Numbered from the stretch's first letter, positions 1 through 7,836 are shown. The stretch is DNA of 64,000 bases from JBBQAA01 sp038276395 (GCA_038276395.1 JBBQAA010000060.1:16400-80399); one strand, 5' to 3'. Program-made: numbers and translations. Notes: a model not told the origin generated them from the sequence alone.

Positions 1-152
1 CGTCGCCCGCAGCCCGCCGCGGGCCAGGAGCACGGCCACCGCCGTCCCGAAGGAGCCCGCCCCGACGACGATCGCGCGGCGGTGACCGGGGGTGGGGAGC
101 GGGCGGGGCGGGCGCGGCAGGGGGGGCACGATGGCGCATGAGTGTGGCGCAT
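1..152 (-). CDS. N-terminus of probable glycerol-3-phosphate dehydrogenase (GpsA-like), cut by window edge
   Basis: Only the first ~50 codons are in the window; the gene runs off the left edge. Read on the minus strand, the segment before the edge contains AIVVGAGSFGTAVAVLLARG, a textbook Rossmann nucleotide-binding loop. The spacing G-x-G-x-F-G-T-A resembles the N-terminus of NAD(P)-dependent glycerol-3-phosphate dehydrogenase, which supplies the backbone of phospholipids. The only in-frame ATG is at 152, giving a proline-rich leader of about 27 residues before the fold, so the true start may be a downstream non-ATG codon. The gene is divergent from the diguanylate cyclase gene. Another Rossmann dehydrogenase is possible because the rest of the protein cannot be seen. 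Confidence 0.55.
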   Translation of the reverse strand, partial: MRHTHAPSCPPCRARPARSPPPVTAARSSSGRAPSGRRWPCSWPAAGCGR

Positions 153-191
153 CGCCGGGCGGGGCACTACCGTCTTTTCGGCGTGTCGGGG

Positions 192-1610
192 ATGAGCGAC
201 GATCTCGAGGTGGCGGGCGCGTTCGTGCGGCTGGCCACCGTGACGGTCGCGGCGCAGGGCGTCGAGGCCGTCCTCGGCGTGGCGGCCGCGGAGATCCGCT
301 CGGCGCTCGGGGCGGTCGGCGTGAGCGTCACCCGCGGGGGGCCGGACCCGGAGTACACCGTCGCGCAGGTCGGCGAGATGAGCTCGGCGGGCGAGGAGCG
401 CACCGCGCGGATCCGGGTCGAGGAGCGGGACTGGGGCACGCTGACGGCGATTCCCGAGACAGGCGCCTTCGCCGCGCGCGAGGCGCGGCTGATCGACGCC
501 TTCGCGGGTATTCTCGGCGCGGCGGTGGCCCGCGCGGAGCTGCACGCCCAGCTCTCCCGCCTGGCCTACGAGGATCCGCTCACGGGCCTCGCCAACCGCC
601 GCGCGCTCGACGAGCGGCTCGAGGCCGCGCTCGACGCCGACCGGGGGGATCGCCCCGTCTCGCTCGTCGTCGCCGACGTCGACGCCTTCAAGGAGCTGAA
701 CGACCGCCACGGCCACGACGAGGGCGACCGTGTCCTGCGGGCGGTGGCGGGCGCGCTCGCGGCCACGGCGGCCGAGCTTCCGGAGACCGTCGTCGCGCGC
801 TCGGGGGGAGATGAGTTCTGCGCGGTCCTCCTCGACCGTCCGCTGCGTGACGCGGAGGCCTTCTGCCGGTCGGCGAGCCACCGGATCGGCGAGCTCGACG
901 GCGCGCACGTCACGCTGGCCTGGGGCGCCGCCTCCAGTGCGGACGGCGCCCGCCGGCCGGGGGAGCTCTTCCGGGCGGCCGACGCCGCGCAGTACGCGGC
1001 CAAGCGTGCGGGGCGCGGGCGCATCTGCCTGAGCGGCCCCGAGGCACCCGCTCAGCTGCCGGTGCGACCGGCCCGGCGGCGCCTGCGCGACGCGGCGAAC
1101 GCCGAGCGCGCCTGGCTCATCCCGGCGGCCTTCGAGGCGCTCGATTCAGGCACGTGCGCGAACCTGCTCGATCGTCTGGCCACCGTGGCGGCGGTGTTCG
1201 CGGGCGCGCTCGACGCGGCGGGCTGGGAGGTCTCCAGCGCCCCCGCCGAAACGGGGGTCCTCACCTGCGCCCGCGGCGAGCTCACCGTGCTCGAGCCCGA
1301 GTCGGGGCGGCGGATGACGCGCGTGCACATGGGCGACGAGTGGAACCTCGCGGACTATCCCGCCACGCTGCGGGCGGTGGAGAAGGGGACGGGCTACTTC
1401 GCCTCGCGCGTGACGGGGAACAGCGACCCGGACGAGGTGCGGGTCCTCGAGGCGATCGGCTACGACGCGGTTCTCGGCGCGGGCCTGCGGCGCGAGGGCT
1501 GCACCTGGGTCGTGGAGATCTTCGCCGACGCCCGCACGCTGCCGTTCGAGGACGTCCTGCCGCACCTGCGGGCCGCGGTCGCCGCGGCGACGGCCTACGC
1601 CGCGAGCTGA
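192..1610 (+). CDS. Diguanylate cyclase with GAF-like sensor and C-terminal GAF-like domain
   Basis: Makes cyclic di-GMP from two GTP. With the start at 192 the protein has 472 residues: a GAF-like sensory region (about 10-120), a GGDEF domain (about 128-290, with DPLTGLANRR at its start and an intact SGGDEF catalytic loop at about 204-209), and a further ~150-residue GAF-like region at the C-terminus. No RxxD inhibitory site precedes the GGDEF loop (the residues there are PETV), so product inhibition at a classical I-site is not expected. No membrane segment is visible, so it is probably a cytosolic sensor. An upstream ATG at 138 would overlap the divergent gpsA-like start, which is why I prefer 192. 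The 3' end overlaps the convergent glycerate kinase gene by 16 bases. Confidence 0.85.
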   Translation: MSDDLEVAGAFVRLATVTVAAQGVEAVLGVAAAEIRSALGAVGVSVTRGGPDPEYTVAQVGEMSSAGEERTARIRVEERDWGTLTAIPETGAFAAREARLIDAFAGILGAAVARAELHAQLSRLAYEDPLTGLANRRALDERLEAALDADRGDRPVSLVVADVDAFKELNDRHGHDEGDRVLRAVAGALAATAAELPETVVARSGGDEFCAVLLDRPLRDAEAFCRSASHRIGELDGAHVTLAWGAASSADGARRPGELFRAADAAQYAAKRAGRGRICLSGPEAPAQLPVRPARRRLRDAANAERAWLIPAAFEALDSGTCANLLDRLATVAAVFAGALDAAGWEVSSAPAETGVLTCARGELTVLEPESGRRMTRVHMGDEWNLADYPATLRAVEKGTGYFASRVTGNSDPDEVRVLEAIGYDAVLGAGLRREGCTWVVEIFADARTLPFEDVLPHLRAAVAAATAYAAS

Positions 1611-2548
1611 GCCCCGGCGGCGGCGAGCGCCGCGGGATCTCCGGCCTCGATGACGCGTCGCAAGCCGAGCGCCCGCGCCCCCGCGGGACCGAGGGCGTCG
1701 GTGCCGCAGACCGCGTCGCAGGGCACGCCGGCGGCGCCTGCGCGCAGCGCGACCTCGGCCACGAGCTTGCCCGCGCGGGTCGTCTGATCGAGGCGACCCT
1801 CGCCGGTGACGACGAGCGGGGCGCGGGCGACCCGCTCCTGCCACCCGGCGGCATCGAGCACGAAGGCGGCGCCGGGCACGAGGCGCGCGCCGTGCGCCCA
1901 CAGTCCGCCGGCGAGCCCGCCCGCCGCGCCCGTCCCGGGGACGCCGCGAGGGTCGTGCGGAAGCGACCGGGCCATGGCCTCGAGACGCGCGCTCAGGCGT
2001 TCCACCCCGGCTGGACCCGCGCCCTTCTGCGGCCCGAACGCCCGCGCCGCCGCCTCCCACGGCACGGTCACGTCGCACAGGACGGTCAGCCGCGCGCCTC
2101 GGAGCCCCCCGCCCGCGGCGAGCGCCGCTAGCGCGCCGGCGCCGCCGTCTACAGTCGCGCTCCCCCCCGCCGCCACGAGCACCTCGCTCGCCCCGGCGCG
2201 CAGCGCGGCGAGGATGAGCTCGCCGGTGCCGGCGCTCGACGCGCGCTCGGGATCGCACTCCGCCGGCGCCAGCAGGGGCAGGCCGCTCGCGGCGGCGACC
2301 TCGACGACGGCGCGACCGTCCGGCAGCTCCCCGTAGGCCGCCTCGATCGGCCGTCCCCGCGGGTCGTGGGCGGGCGCTCGGCGCTCGCGTGCGCCGAGCG
2401 CCGCCGCGGTGCCCTCCCCGCCGTCGGCGCCGGGCAGGAGATCGGCGCGGCCCCCCGCCGCCTCGATTCCGCGCCCGAGCGCCGCGGCGATCTCGGTGGC
2501 GCTCAGCGTCCCTTTGAAGGAGTCGGGCGCGACCAGGACGGTGGCCAT
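1595..2548 (-). CDS. Glycerate 2-kinase (GarK/GlxK family)
   Basis: Phosphorylates D-glycerate, normally at the 2-position, feeding glyoxylate or sugar-acid breakdown into glycolysis. The N-terminus VLVAPDSFKGTLSATEIAAA is the family hallmark, and GADGGEGTA and a glycine-rich VTGEGRLDQT motif near the end also fit. The predicted 317 residues are somewhat shorter than the common 370-380. The start chosen is the ATG at 2548 directly before the conserved ATVLVAPDSFKG. Further upstream ATGs would only add an arginine/alanine-rich leader. It lies downstream of the ligase gene on the same strand but is separated by 285 bases with two hairpins, so it is probably a separate transcript. Confidence 0.85.
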   Translation of the reverse strand: MATVLVAPDSFKGTLSATEIAAALGRGIEAAGGRADLLPGADGGEGTAAALGARERRAPAHDPRGRPIEAAYGELPDGRAVVEVAAASGLPLLAPAECDPERASSAGTGELILAALRAGASEVLVAAGGSATVDGGAGALAALAAGGGLRGARLTVLCDVTVPWEAAARAFGPQKGAGPAGVERLSARLEAMARSLPHDPRGVPGTGAAGGLAGGLWAHGARLVPGAAFVLDAAGWQERVARAPLVVTGEGRLDQTTRAGKLVAEVALRAGAAGVPCDAVCGTDALGPAGARALGLRRVIEAGDPAALAAAGAQLAA

Positions 2549-2649
2549 ACGGCGGACCCCCGCGCTGCGAGCCGCGAGGTTCGAGGCGAGCACCGGCGTC
2601 ACCCCGCCACGGTAGAGCCCGCGAGGCCGGCGGTACTGCTCACGTCGCG

Positions 2650-2671
2650 GAGCCGCGCTCTTCCGCGGCTC
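2650..2671. terminator. GC-rich hairpin between ligase and glycerate kinase genes
   Basis: GAGCCGCG and CGCGGCTC form a perfect 8-base-pair stem with a six-base loop (CTCTTC). It lies 3' of the leftward ligase gene and about 100 bases before the glycerate kinase start. There is no strong T-run, so it is a candidate termination or attenuation hairpin rather than a certain one. Confidence 0.35.
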
Positions 2672-2699
2672 GAGGAGCGAACGTGACTGCGTGAGACCC

Positions 2700-2746
2700 C
2701 GCTGTCCTGGGTTCGTACGCCAGGGGCGTATCAGGGCAGGACAGCG
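2700..2746. other. Nested two-stem inverted repeat
   Basis: The outer arms CGCTGTCCTG (2700-2709) and CAGGACAGCG (2737-2746) pair perfectly over 10 bases. Inside them TACGCC (2716-2721) and GGCGTA (2725-2730) form a second 6-base-pair stem. The two stems are separated by equal six-base unpaired stretches, giving a symmetric internal loop. It lies about 90 bases 3' of the ligase stop codon on the ligase's strand. It could be a terminator, a small structured RNA or a protein-binding site; the sequence does not decide. Confidence 0.45.
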
Positions 2747-2833
2747 ACAGTCGCCGCCTCGCCTCGCGGCGGGCGGGCGGGCTGGCCGGCGCTGGAGGCG
2801 GCTGACGCCGGGTCCCCGACGACCGCTCCCGCC

Positions 2834-3781
2834 CTACGACAGCAGCTGGTCGATCGTGCACTCGCGCGGGTCCTTGTCCTCGCGCCAGCGCTTGACCTTC
2901 GCCCCGTGGCGGATGCGCCGCCCGCTGGTGTGGTCGAAGGTAATCTCGACGACGAGCTCCGGGCGCAGGGCGATCCACTCGAGGTCCTTGGCGTTCTGCC
3001 AGCGGCTGGGCTCGCCGCTGCCCCGCTCGCCGGTCTCGAAGGGCTTCAGGCGATCCACCAGCTCCCGCTTCTCCTTGGCGGTGAAGCCGGAGGAGTGGCC
3101 AACCTCGCGCAGCTTCCCGTCCGTGTGGTAGAGGCCGAGGATGAGCGAGCCGACCGTGCCCTCCTCCTTGCCGGGGCGCCAGCCGCGCACCACGGCGTCG
3201 ATCGTCCGCACGCGCTTTATCTTCACCATCCCCTTGCGCTCGCCAGGGAGGTAGGGGGCCTCCCACTCCTTGGCGATGACGCCCTCGGCGTCGGAGTGGA
3301 GCCACGGCTCCGCCTCGGCCGCGCGGCGCACGAGCGGGGTCAGCTCGAGCGGCGCCGCCACGCGAGCCGCGAGCCGCTCCCGCCGCTCCCCGAAGGGCAG
3401 TGCGAGCAGAGTCTCGCCGTCCTCGGCGAGGAGGTCGAAGGCCACGAACGTCGTCGGCGTCTCGCGCGCCAGGCGCTCGATGCGCGAGGCGGCGGGATGG
3501 ATCCGCTGGCCGAGCCCGTCGAAGTCCTCCCGCCCGCCTTCGCCGCGCAGGATGATCTCGCCGTCCACCACGTACTCCCCCTCCGGGAAGGCGAGCTCGG
3601 GGAAGTAGCGCGTGAGCGGTCGCCCGTTGCGGGACTGGAGGTAGGCCTCAGCCCCGTCGACGAAGGCCAGACACCGGAACCCGTCCCACTTGGGCTCGTA
3701 GGCCCACCCGTCGCCGGCGGGCAGCGTGCGCGAGGACTTCGCGAGCTGGGGGGGAAGGGGCGGGGAGAGCGGCAGGGGCAC
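2834..3781 (-). CDS. ATP-dependent DNA ligase (LigC/LigD-ligase-domain type)
   Basis: Seals DNA nicks using ATP, in actinobacteria usually in end-joining or base-excision repair. Motif I, EPKWDGFR, places the AMP-accepting lysine at residue 31. Motif III (FVAFDLL), motif IV (EGVIAKEW) and motif V (MVKIKRVRTIDAVV) follow in order, and the C-terminal ~110 residues form the OB-fold with LILGLYHTDGKL. At 315 residues it is a stand-alone ligase without the polymerase or nuclease domains of full LigD, and no Ku gene is adjacent. The first ~134 bases of the gene overlap, in another frame, the 3' end of the upstream transporter gene. Confidence 0.9.
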   Translation of the reverse strand: MPLPLSPPLPPQLAKSSRTLPAGDGWAYEPKWDGFRCLAFVDGAEAYLQSRNGRPLTRYFPELAFPEGEYVVDGEIILRGEGGREDFDGLGQRIHPAASRIERLARETPTTFVAFDLLAEDGETLLALPFGERRERLAARVAAPLELTPLVRRAAEAEPWLHSDAEGVIAKEWEAPYLPGERKGMVKIKRVRTIDAVVRGWRPGKEEGTVGSLILGLYHTDGKLREVGHSSGFTAKEKRELVDRLKPFETGERGSGEPSRWQNAKDLEWIALRPELVVEITFDHTSGRRIRHGAKVKRWREDKDPRECTIDQLLS

Positions 3782-4649
3782 GCCGGCGCGAGGGTACCCG
3801 CGCCTGCATGACGAGGACGGCGCCGAGCACGAGCGCCCCGCCGGCGAGCGGCAGCGGCCCGAGCCGGTCGCCGAAGACGAGGAAGGCGGCGAGCACGGTC
3901 ACCGGGGGCTCGAGGGTCGAGAGGATGGAGGCGTGCCCCGGGCCGATGCGTGCCATCCCGGCCAGGAACGCGGTCATGGCGACGACGGTGGAGAACAGCG
4001 TCAGGGCGAGGATCCACACCCAGCCGAGCGGCGCGAAGGCGAAGGAGAGCGTGCCGGTGGCCAGACCGCCAACCCCGAAGGACACCGCCGCGCCCGCGCA
4101 CACGAGCGCGGCCAGCGAGCGCGGGTCGAGCGCGCGCCCGGCGGTGTCGGCGGCGAGGATGTAGACGGCGTAGAGGACGGCGGCGCCGAGCGCGAGCGCG
4201 GCCCCGAGCGGGTCGATCCCGCCGCCCTGGCCGCCGAGCAGCACGAGCCCCACGCCCACGCTCGCCACTCCGAGGGCGAGCAGCCGCCGGCGCGAGAAGC
4301 GCTCGCGGCCGAGCAGCACGGCACCCGCGAGCACGAGCCCGGGGTAGATGTAGAGGAGCAGCTCGGCCACCGAAGCCCGCAGGCGGGTGAGGGCGAGGAA
4401 GAACAGCGCCGCCTCGGCGGCGTAGAGCACGGCGCCCGCGCCGAGGGCGGTGGCAGCGCCCCGTCGGTCGCCCCGCCGGGGCGCGGCGAGGCCGAGCAGG
4501 ACGGCGGCCAGCGCGAACCGCACGGTGAGCAGCGTGGCCACGCTCACCCCCGCGGAGTAGGCGAGCTTCGCCCACACGGCCATCGAGCCGTAGCCGGCGG
4601 CGGAGACGGCGCAGAGGAGGAGGCCCTGACGTTCGCGCGAGCGGAACAT
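3648..4649 (-). CDS. EamA/DMT-superfamily transporter
   Basis: A hydrophobic protein of 333 residues with about ten predicted membrane helices arranged as two EamA repeats. Typical pieces are MAVWAKLAYSAGVSVATLL near the N-terminus and LEPPVTVLAAFLVFGDRLG near the end. The family exports amino acids or other small metabolites through the inner membrane; the substrate cannot be read from sequence. The last ~45 residues are arginine-rich and read through the start of the ligase gene, so they are probably a non-essential tail. The ATG at 4649 is preferred over a TTG at 4685. It is divergent from a LysR regulator gene, which probably controls it. Confidence 0.85.
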   Translation of the reverse strand: MFRSRERQGLLLCAVSAAGYGSMAVWAKLAYSAGVSVATLLTVRFALAAVLLGLAAPRRGDRRGAATALGAGAVLYAAEAALFFLALTRLRASVAELLLYIYPGLVLAGAVLLGRERFSRRRLLALGVASVGVGLVLLGGQGGGIDPLGAALALGAAVLYAVYILAADTAGRALDPRSLAALVCAGAAVSFGVGGLATGTLSFAFAPLGWVWILALTLFSTVVAMTAFLAGMARIGPGHASILSTLEPPVTVLAAFLVFGDRLGPLPLAGGALVLGAVLVMQARVPSRRRAPAALPAPSPPAREVLAHAARRRRVGLRAQVGRVPVSGLRRRG

Positions 4650-4664
4650 GACCTCCACGCTACG

Positions 4665-4678
4665 GTTGCCCGTGCAAC
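4665..4678. promoter_or_regulatory. Inverted repeat in the EamA/LysR divergent promoter
   Basis: GTTGC-ccgt-GCAAC is a perfect 5+5 inverted repeat 16 bases upstream of the EamA start, in the 71-base gap between the two divergent genes. It is a candidate regulator site. No function is demonstrated. Confidence 0.35.
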
Positions 4679-4706
4679 AGGACAAGGCTGAGTTGTCTGT
4701 AGATCA

Positions 4707-4723
4707 CATAGGATCAGACTATG
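4707..4723. promoter_or_regulatory. LysR-type box overlapping the regulator's start codon
   Basis: CATAG-gatcaga-CTATG is a perfect 5+5 inverted repeat with a seven-base spacer and contains the T-N11-A pattern of LysR-family sites. It overlaps the ATG of the LysR gene (4721), which would allow autorepression while the protein activates or represses the divergent exporter gene. The assignment is by pattern and position only. Confidence 0.5.
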
Positions 4724-5632
4724 ACTCTCCAGCAGCTCCGCTACTTCCTCGCCGCCGCCCGCCGAGGGTCGTTCAGCGCCGCCGCCGAGAGCCTCCACCT
4801 CGCCCAGCCGTCCCTGTCGGAGCAGATGCGCCAGCTCGAGGCCGAGCTCGGCACAGCGCTGTTCGTCCGCGGCGCGCGGGGCACGGTGCTGACCGAGGCC
4901 GGGCGCTCGCTCGTGCCCGAGGCCGAGGCCGTGCTTGCCGTGGTCGAGCGCGCGCGGGAGTCGGTGGCCGGGGTGCGGGAGATCCGCGCGGGGACGCTCA
5001 CCTTCGGCACGTTCGGCTCGGCGGGCTGGTACGGCCTGGCCGACGTCGTCGAGGCCTTCCGCCGCGCCCACCCGGAGGTCCGCCTACGCGCCGTCGGCCA
5101 GAACTCCTCGGAGGTCGCCGACGCCATCCGCGCCGGAGAGATCGAGGCCGGCCTCGTCGTCCTGCCCATCGACGACCGGGGGCTCGACGTCCGCCCCGCA
5201 ATCCGCGACGAGGTCTTCTTCGCCAGCGCCGACCCCGCCGCGCTGACCCGGAGGATGAGCGTGCGCCGCCTGTGCGCGGCGCCGCTCATCCTCTACGACG
5301 CGCGCTGGGGCGCGGAGGACCCGACCCGCCGCCAGCTCGCCGAGCGCGCCCAGCGCGCCGGCCTGCGCCTGCACCCGGTGGTCGAGGTCGAGGACGTCGA
5401 CCTCGCCCTCGACCTCGCCGCCCGTGGGCTCGGCGACACCGTCATCTCGGGCGCGCTCGCCCAGAGCGAGCGCTTTCCCCCCGCGCTTGGGACCGTGGCC
5501 TTCACCGAGCCGCTCTACGACACCTTCGCCGTCGCCTCGCGCCGCGGCGCCGCCCTCTCGCCCGCCACCCGGGCGATGATCGGCCTCGTCGACGACCACG
5601 TCGAGCGGCTGGGCGCGCGGCTCGGCGGTTAG
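4721..5632 (+). CDS. LysR-family transcriptional regulator
   Basis: The N-terminal winged helix-turn-helix covers residues 1-60 (MTLQQLRYFLAAARRGSFSA, then AESLHLAQPSLSEQMRQLE). It is followed by a type 2 periplasmic-binding-protein-like effector domain (about 90-300). The length of 303 residues is typical. Its divergent neighbour is an EamA exporter, a classic arrangement in which the LysR protein responds to the exported metabolite. A palindromic LysR-type box lies over its own start codon. The effector is unknown. Confidence 0.9.
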   Translation: MTLQQLRYFLAAARRGSFSAAAESLHLAQPSLSEQMRQLEAELGTALFVRGARGTVLTEAGRSLVPEAEAVLAVVERARESVAGVREIRAGTLTFGTFGSAGWYGLADVVEAFRRAHPEVRLRAVGQNSSEVADAIRAGEIEAGLVVLPIDDRGLDVRPAIRDEVFFASADPAALTRRMSVRRLCAAPLILYDARWGAEDPTRRQLAERAQRAGLRLHPVVEVEDVDLALDLAARGLGDTVISGALAQSERFPPALGTVAFTEPLYDTFAVASRRGAALSPATRAMIGLVDDHVERLGARLGG

Positions 5633-5790
5633 CGGCGATGCGAGTTCGGCGCCTCCGCGGCGCTCGCGGCCTGGGCGAGGGGGCGCCCGGGGTGGGGTTG
5701 CGAGCGAGCCCGCGGGACGGGCTTTGGAGGGGCGGAGATGCGCGGCGGTGCCGGGGCGCGCGGGGTCGCGGCACCGACTGCCGCATTTTG

Positions 5791-5813
5791 GCCCCTGGGG
5801 GGCTCCTCTCTCT
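5791..5813 (+). terminator. Weak terminator-like hairpin between convergent genes
   Basis: GCCCC-tgg-GGGGC followed by a pyrimidine run (TCCTCTCTCT) lies about 160 bases after the LysR stop and just before the end of the convergent DUF192 gene. The stem is short (5 base pairs), so this is a tentative call. The rest of the 5633-5811 gap shows no convincing gene. Confidence 0.3.
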
Positions 5814-6273
5814 ACAGCCGGCGCGATCGGGCGCGTACGCCCCGGCTTCCCCCGCCCTCGCCGCCCTCATAGCCCGAGCCGCGCGAGCGCCAGGACTCTC
5901 TCCCCTCAAGCCGCCAGCAGTCAGCCAGGCCGGCGGCGAGGAAGGCGTCAGCCTCGCCCGCCCGCACCTCGACGACCGAGCGCGCGCCCCCGCACGTCGC
6001 GTTCCGGCGCCGGGGCAGGTCGCGGTCGACGCGCACGACCTCGCCGTCCCGCCCGAGCCAGATCAGGTCGAGCGGGAAGCGCATCCCGAAGGTGTGCACC
6101 GAGCGGCAGCGCGGGAACCACAGCCCCCACGCGGCGGGCAGGTCGTCGAGCCGCGCGAGACCGAGCATGCGCACGCGGCGAGTCGTCGCCTCGGCGACCA
6201 CGCGGCCGTCCCCGAGCTCCCGGCGGGGGAGCCCGGCGAGGCGCGCGGCTCCGAAGGTGAGGGCTCGAGGCAT
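5812..6273 (-). CDS. DUF192 family protein
   Basis: A 153-residue protein whose core RCRSVHTFGMRFPLDLIWL and the downstream ARSVVEVRAGEADA match the DUF192 fold, a small beta-barrel of unknown function often linked to the cell envelope. The start ATG at 6273 leads directly into the domain. Unlike many family members it has no visible signal peptide. The last ~35 residues are glycine/serine/arginine-rich and not conserved-looking. It lies about 70 bases downstream of a decayed secreted-protein gene on the same strand. Confidence 0.75.
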   Translation of the reverse strand: MPRALTFGAARLAGLPRRELGDGRVVAEATTRRVRMLGLARLDDLPAAWGLWFPRCRSVHTFGMRFPLDLIWLGRDGEVVRVDRDLPRRRNATCGGARSVVEVRAGEADAFLAAGLADCWRLEGRESWRSRGSGYEGGEGGGSRGVRARSRRL

Positions 6274-6342
6274 CGTCCCCGGTAGGTCAGCCGTCCGTCG
6301 GCCTCGCCCCCCCATCCCTCGTGCCGCGCGTGCGCGCGAGGC

Positions 6343-7008
6343 TCACGGCGAGCCGGCGAAGCGCACCCTCCGCCCCGCGAGGCCGTACAGGAGATCGCCC
6401 GGTACGGGTCCCCGGCCCGGTTATGGGAGACGCGCAGCGTGCAGCGCCCCGGGCGATCCGGTGCCTCCGGTGCTGAGTCGAGCCCGCCGCGTAGCGATGG
6501 ACCCAAGCGTGCATCAGCCCGCGGGCCGCGGCGCAGCTCGTATGCGCCTCCCGCAGCTCGCGGTAATAGCCGCCCCCTCGGAGCCCCGGCAGGACCGGAG
6601 CGAGCTGCCGCAGGCGCGCGCCGGGTCCGGGCGGAAGAAACCGTGCTCTCCCCGCGGTGCGCCCCGGCCGTAGGCCGAGTAGGTCAGGCAGTCGTAGGTT
6701 CGGTGGGCGCCGTGGCGGCGGAGCTGGCCGAGCACGACGCGGACCCTGAAGTCCCGGGCGGCGCCGCTCGCGCAGCTCGGGGAGCATGTGTTGGACACCC
6801 CGCGGCCCTACGCGACAGCGCGCGCACCGCCCCAGCCGTGCCAGGGACGCAGCCCGATGAGCCGCAGATCCGAGTACTCGAAGCAGCCGGGCCGGACGGC
6901 GTAGCGCGCCGTGTCGGGCAGGCGGACAGGGACACGGGCCGCCGCCAGTCCCGGAACCGCCAGCGCAACGAGGAGGGCTAGCGAAGCCGGTCTCCTGCCG
7001 AGGGTCAT
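6343..7008 (-). pseudogene. Decayed secreted-protein gene (in-frame amber stop plus two frameshifts)
   Basis: The first 66 codons encode a clear signal peptide (LALLVALAVPGLAAARV) and a domain containing YSDLRLIGLRPWHGWGGARA. They end at a TAG (6810-6808). The same frame continues past it with GRGVSNTCSPSCASGAARDF, including the paired cysteines expected in this kind of domain, up to a stop at 6514. A second domain then continues in another frame (YYRELREAHTSCAAARGLMH, about 6590-6500). A third piece back in the original frame (GLAGRRVRFAGSP) ends at the TGA at 6343. The combined product would be an exported ~215-residue protein of a type I associate with Thermoleophilia. One nonsense and two indel lesions argue for a pseudogene, though sequencing error at the indels cannot be excluded. 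Confidence 0.65.
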
Positions 7009-7048
7009 CCTCCGCTTTCTCCCCGTTTGCGTCCGATATCGTCAAGGA

Positions 7049-7762
7049 ATGAGCGTCGAGCCCGCCACCGAGGCCGAGGAGGAGTACCTACAGACGCTGT
7101 TCTGGCTCTTCGAGGCGGGGCTGCCGATGACCGGCGCGAACCTCGCGCGGGCCATGCAGCTCTCCGCCCCGACCGTCTCCGAGATGATCGGGCGCCTCGA
7201 GCGCGACGGCTACATCGAGCGCGGGAGCGACCGCTCCATCGCCTTCACCGAGGACGGCCGCGCCCAGGCCGAGGAGGTCGTGTCCCGCCACCGCCTGATC
7301 GAGCGCTTCCTCACCGATGTCGTCGGCGTGCCGTGGGACGACGTCCACGAGGAGGCCGAGCACCTCGAGCACGCGATGACGCCACGCTTCGAGGCCTACG
7401 TCCGGGCCTCGGTGGGCGACGCCCCGACCTGTCCGCACGGCCACCCGATCAAGGTCCACCAGCGCGTACCGGGCGTCCCGCTCGCCGACTGCGCGGTGGG
7501 GGCGAAGGTACGGATCCTGCGCTTCGAGAACGAGGCGGAGGATCTCCTGCACTACCTGAAGGCGGCGGGGGTCGAGCCGGGCCGGGAGGGCGAGGTCGCC
7601 GCCGGCGAGCCGGACGAGGTGCTGGTCGCCTTCGGGGCGGAGCGCGCCGAGGTCTCCCGCTCGGTGGCCGAGACGGTGTCGGTCATCGCCGACCCCTCAC
7701 CGCCGCCGCGCACCGCGCTGCCCGAGACGCTCGTGCTCGGGCGGGAGCGCTACGGCCGTTAG
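7049..7762 (+). CDS. DtxR/MntR-family metal-dependent transcriptional regulator
   Basis: A 237-residue protein with an N-terminal winged helix (about 5-65; LARAMQLSAPTVSEMIGRLE is the recognition region). The dimerisation and metal-binding domain follows (VSRHRLIERFLTDVVGVPWD, EEAEHLEHAMTPRFEAYV, with the usual His, Glu and Cys ligands). The C-terminal FeoA/SH3-like domain starts around residue 150. Members sense Fe2+ or Mn2+ and repress uptake genes. No metal transporter is adjacent here, so its regulon lies elsewhere. The start is the ATG at 7049, leading directly into the family N-terminus. Confidence 0.9.
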   Translation: MSVEPATEAEEEYLQTLFWLFEAGLPMTGANLARAMQLSAPTVSEMIGRLERDGYIERGSDRSIAFTEDGRAQAEEVVSRHRLIERFLTDVVGVPWDDVHEEAEHLEHAMTPRFEAYVRASVGDAPTCPHGHPIKVHQRVPGVPLADCAVGAKVRILRFENEAEDLLHYLKAAGVEPGREGEVAAGEPDEVLVAFGAERAEVSRSVAETVSVIADPSPPPRTALPETLVLGRERYGR

Positions 7763-7836
7763 CCGCCGCGCATTGACGCACCGGCTCGACGTCGTTGCGC
7801 GCTCCTCCGGCCTCACCATGGCGGAGCCTGTCTGAG

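Noticed and set aside
138..191. Upstream ATG at 138 as the start of the diguanylate cyclase gene
   Set aside because: It would overlap the divergent gpsA-like start and add a basic leader without conservation; the ATG at 192 leads directly into the sensor domain.
2700..2746. tRNA-like element at the nested hairpin
   Set aside because: It lacks a seven-base acceptor stem with CCA-type end, an anticodon arm of the right size and a TTCGA-type T loop in the right place; it is a two-stem inverted repeat only.
6808..6810. TAG in the secreted-protein gene as a recoded amino acid
   Set aside because: selA/selB in this window recode UGA, not UAG. Two further frame changes downstream make decay the simpler explanation.
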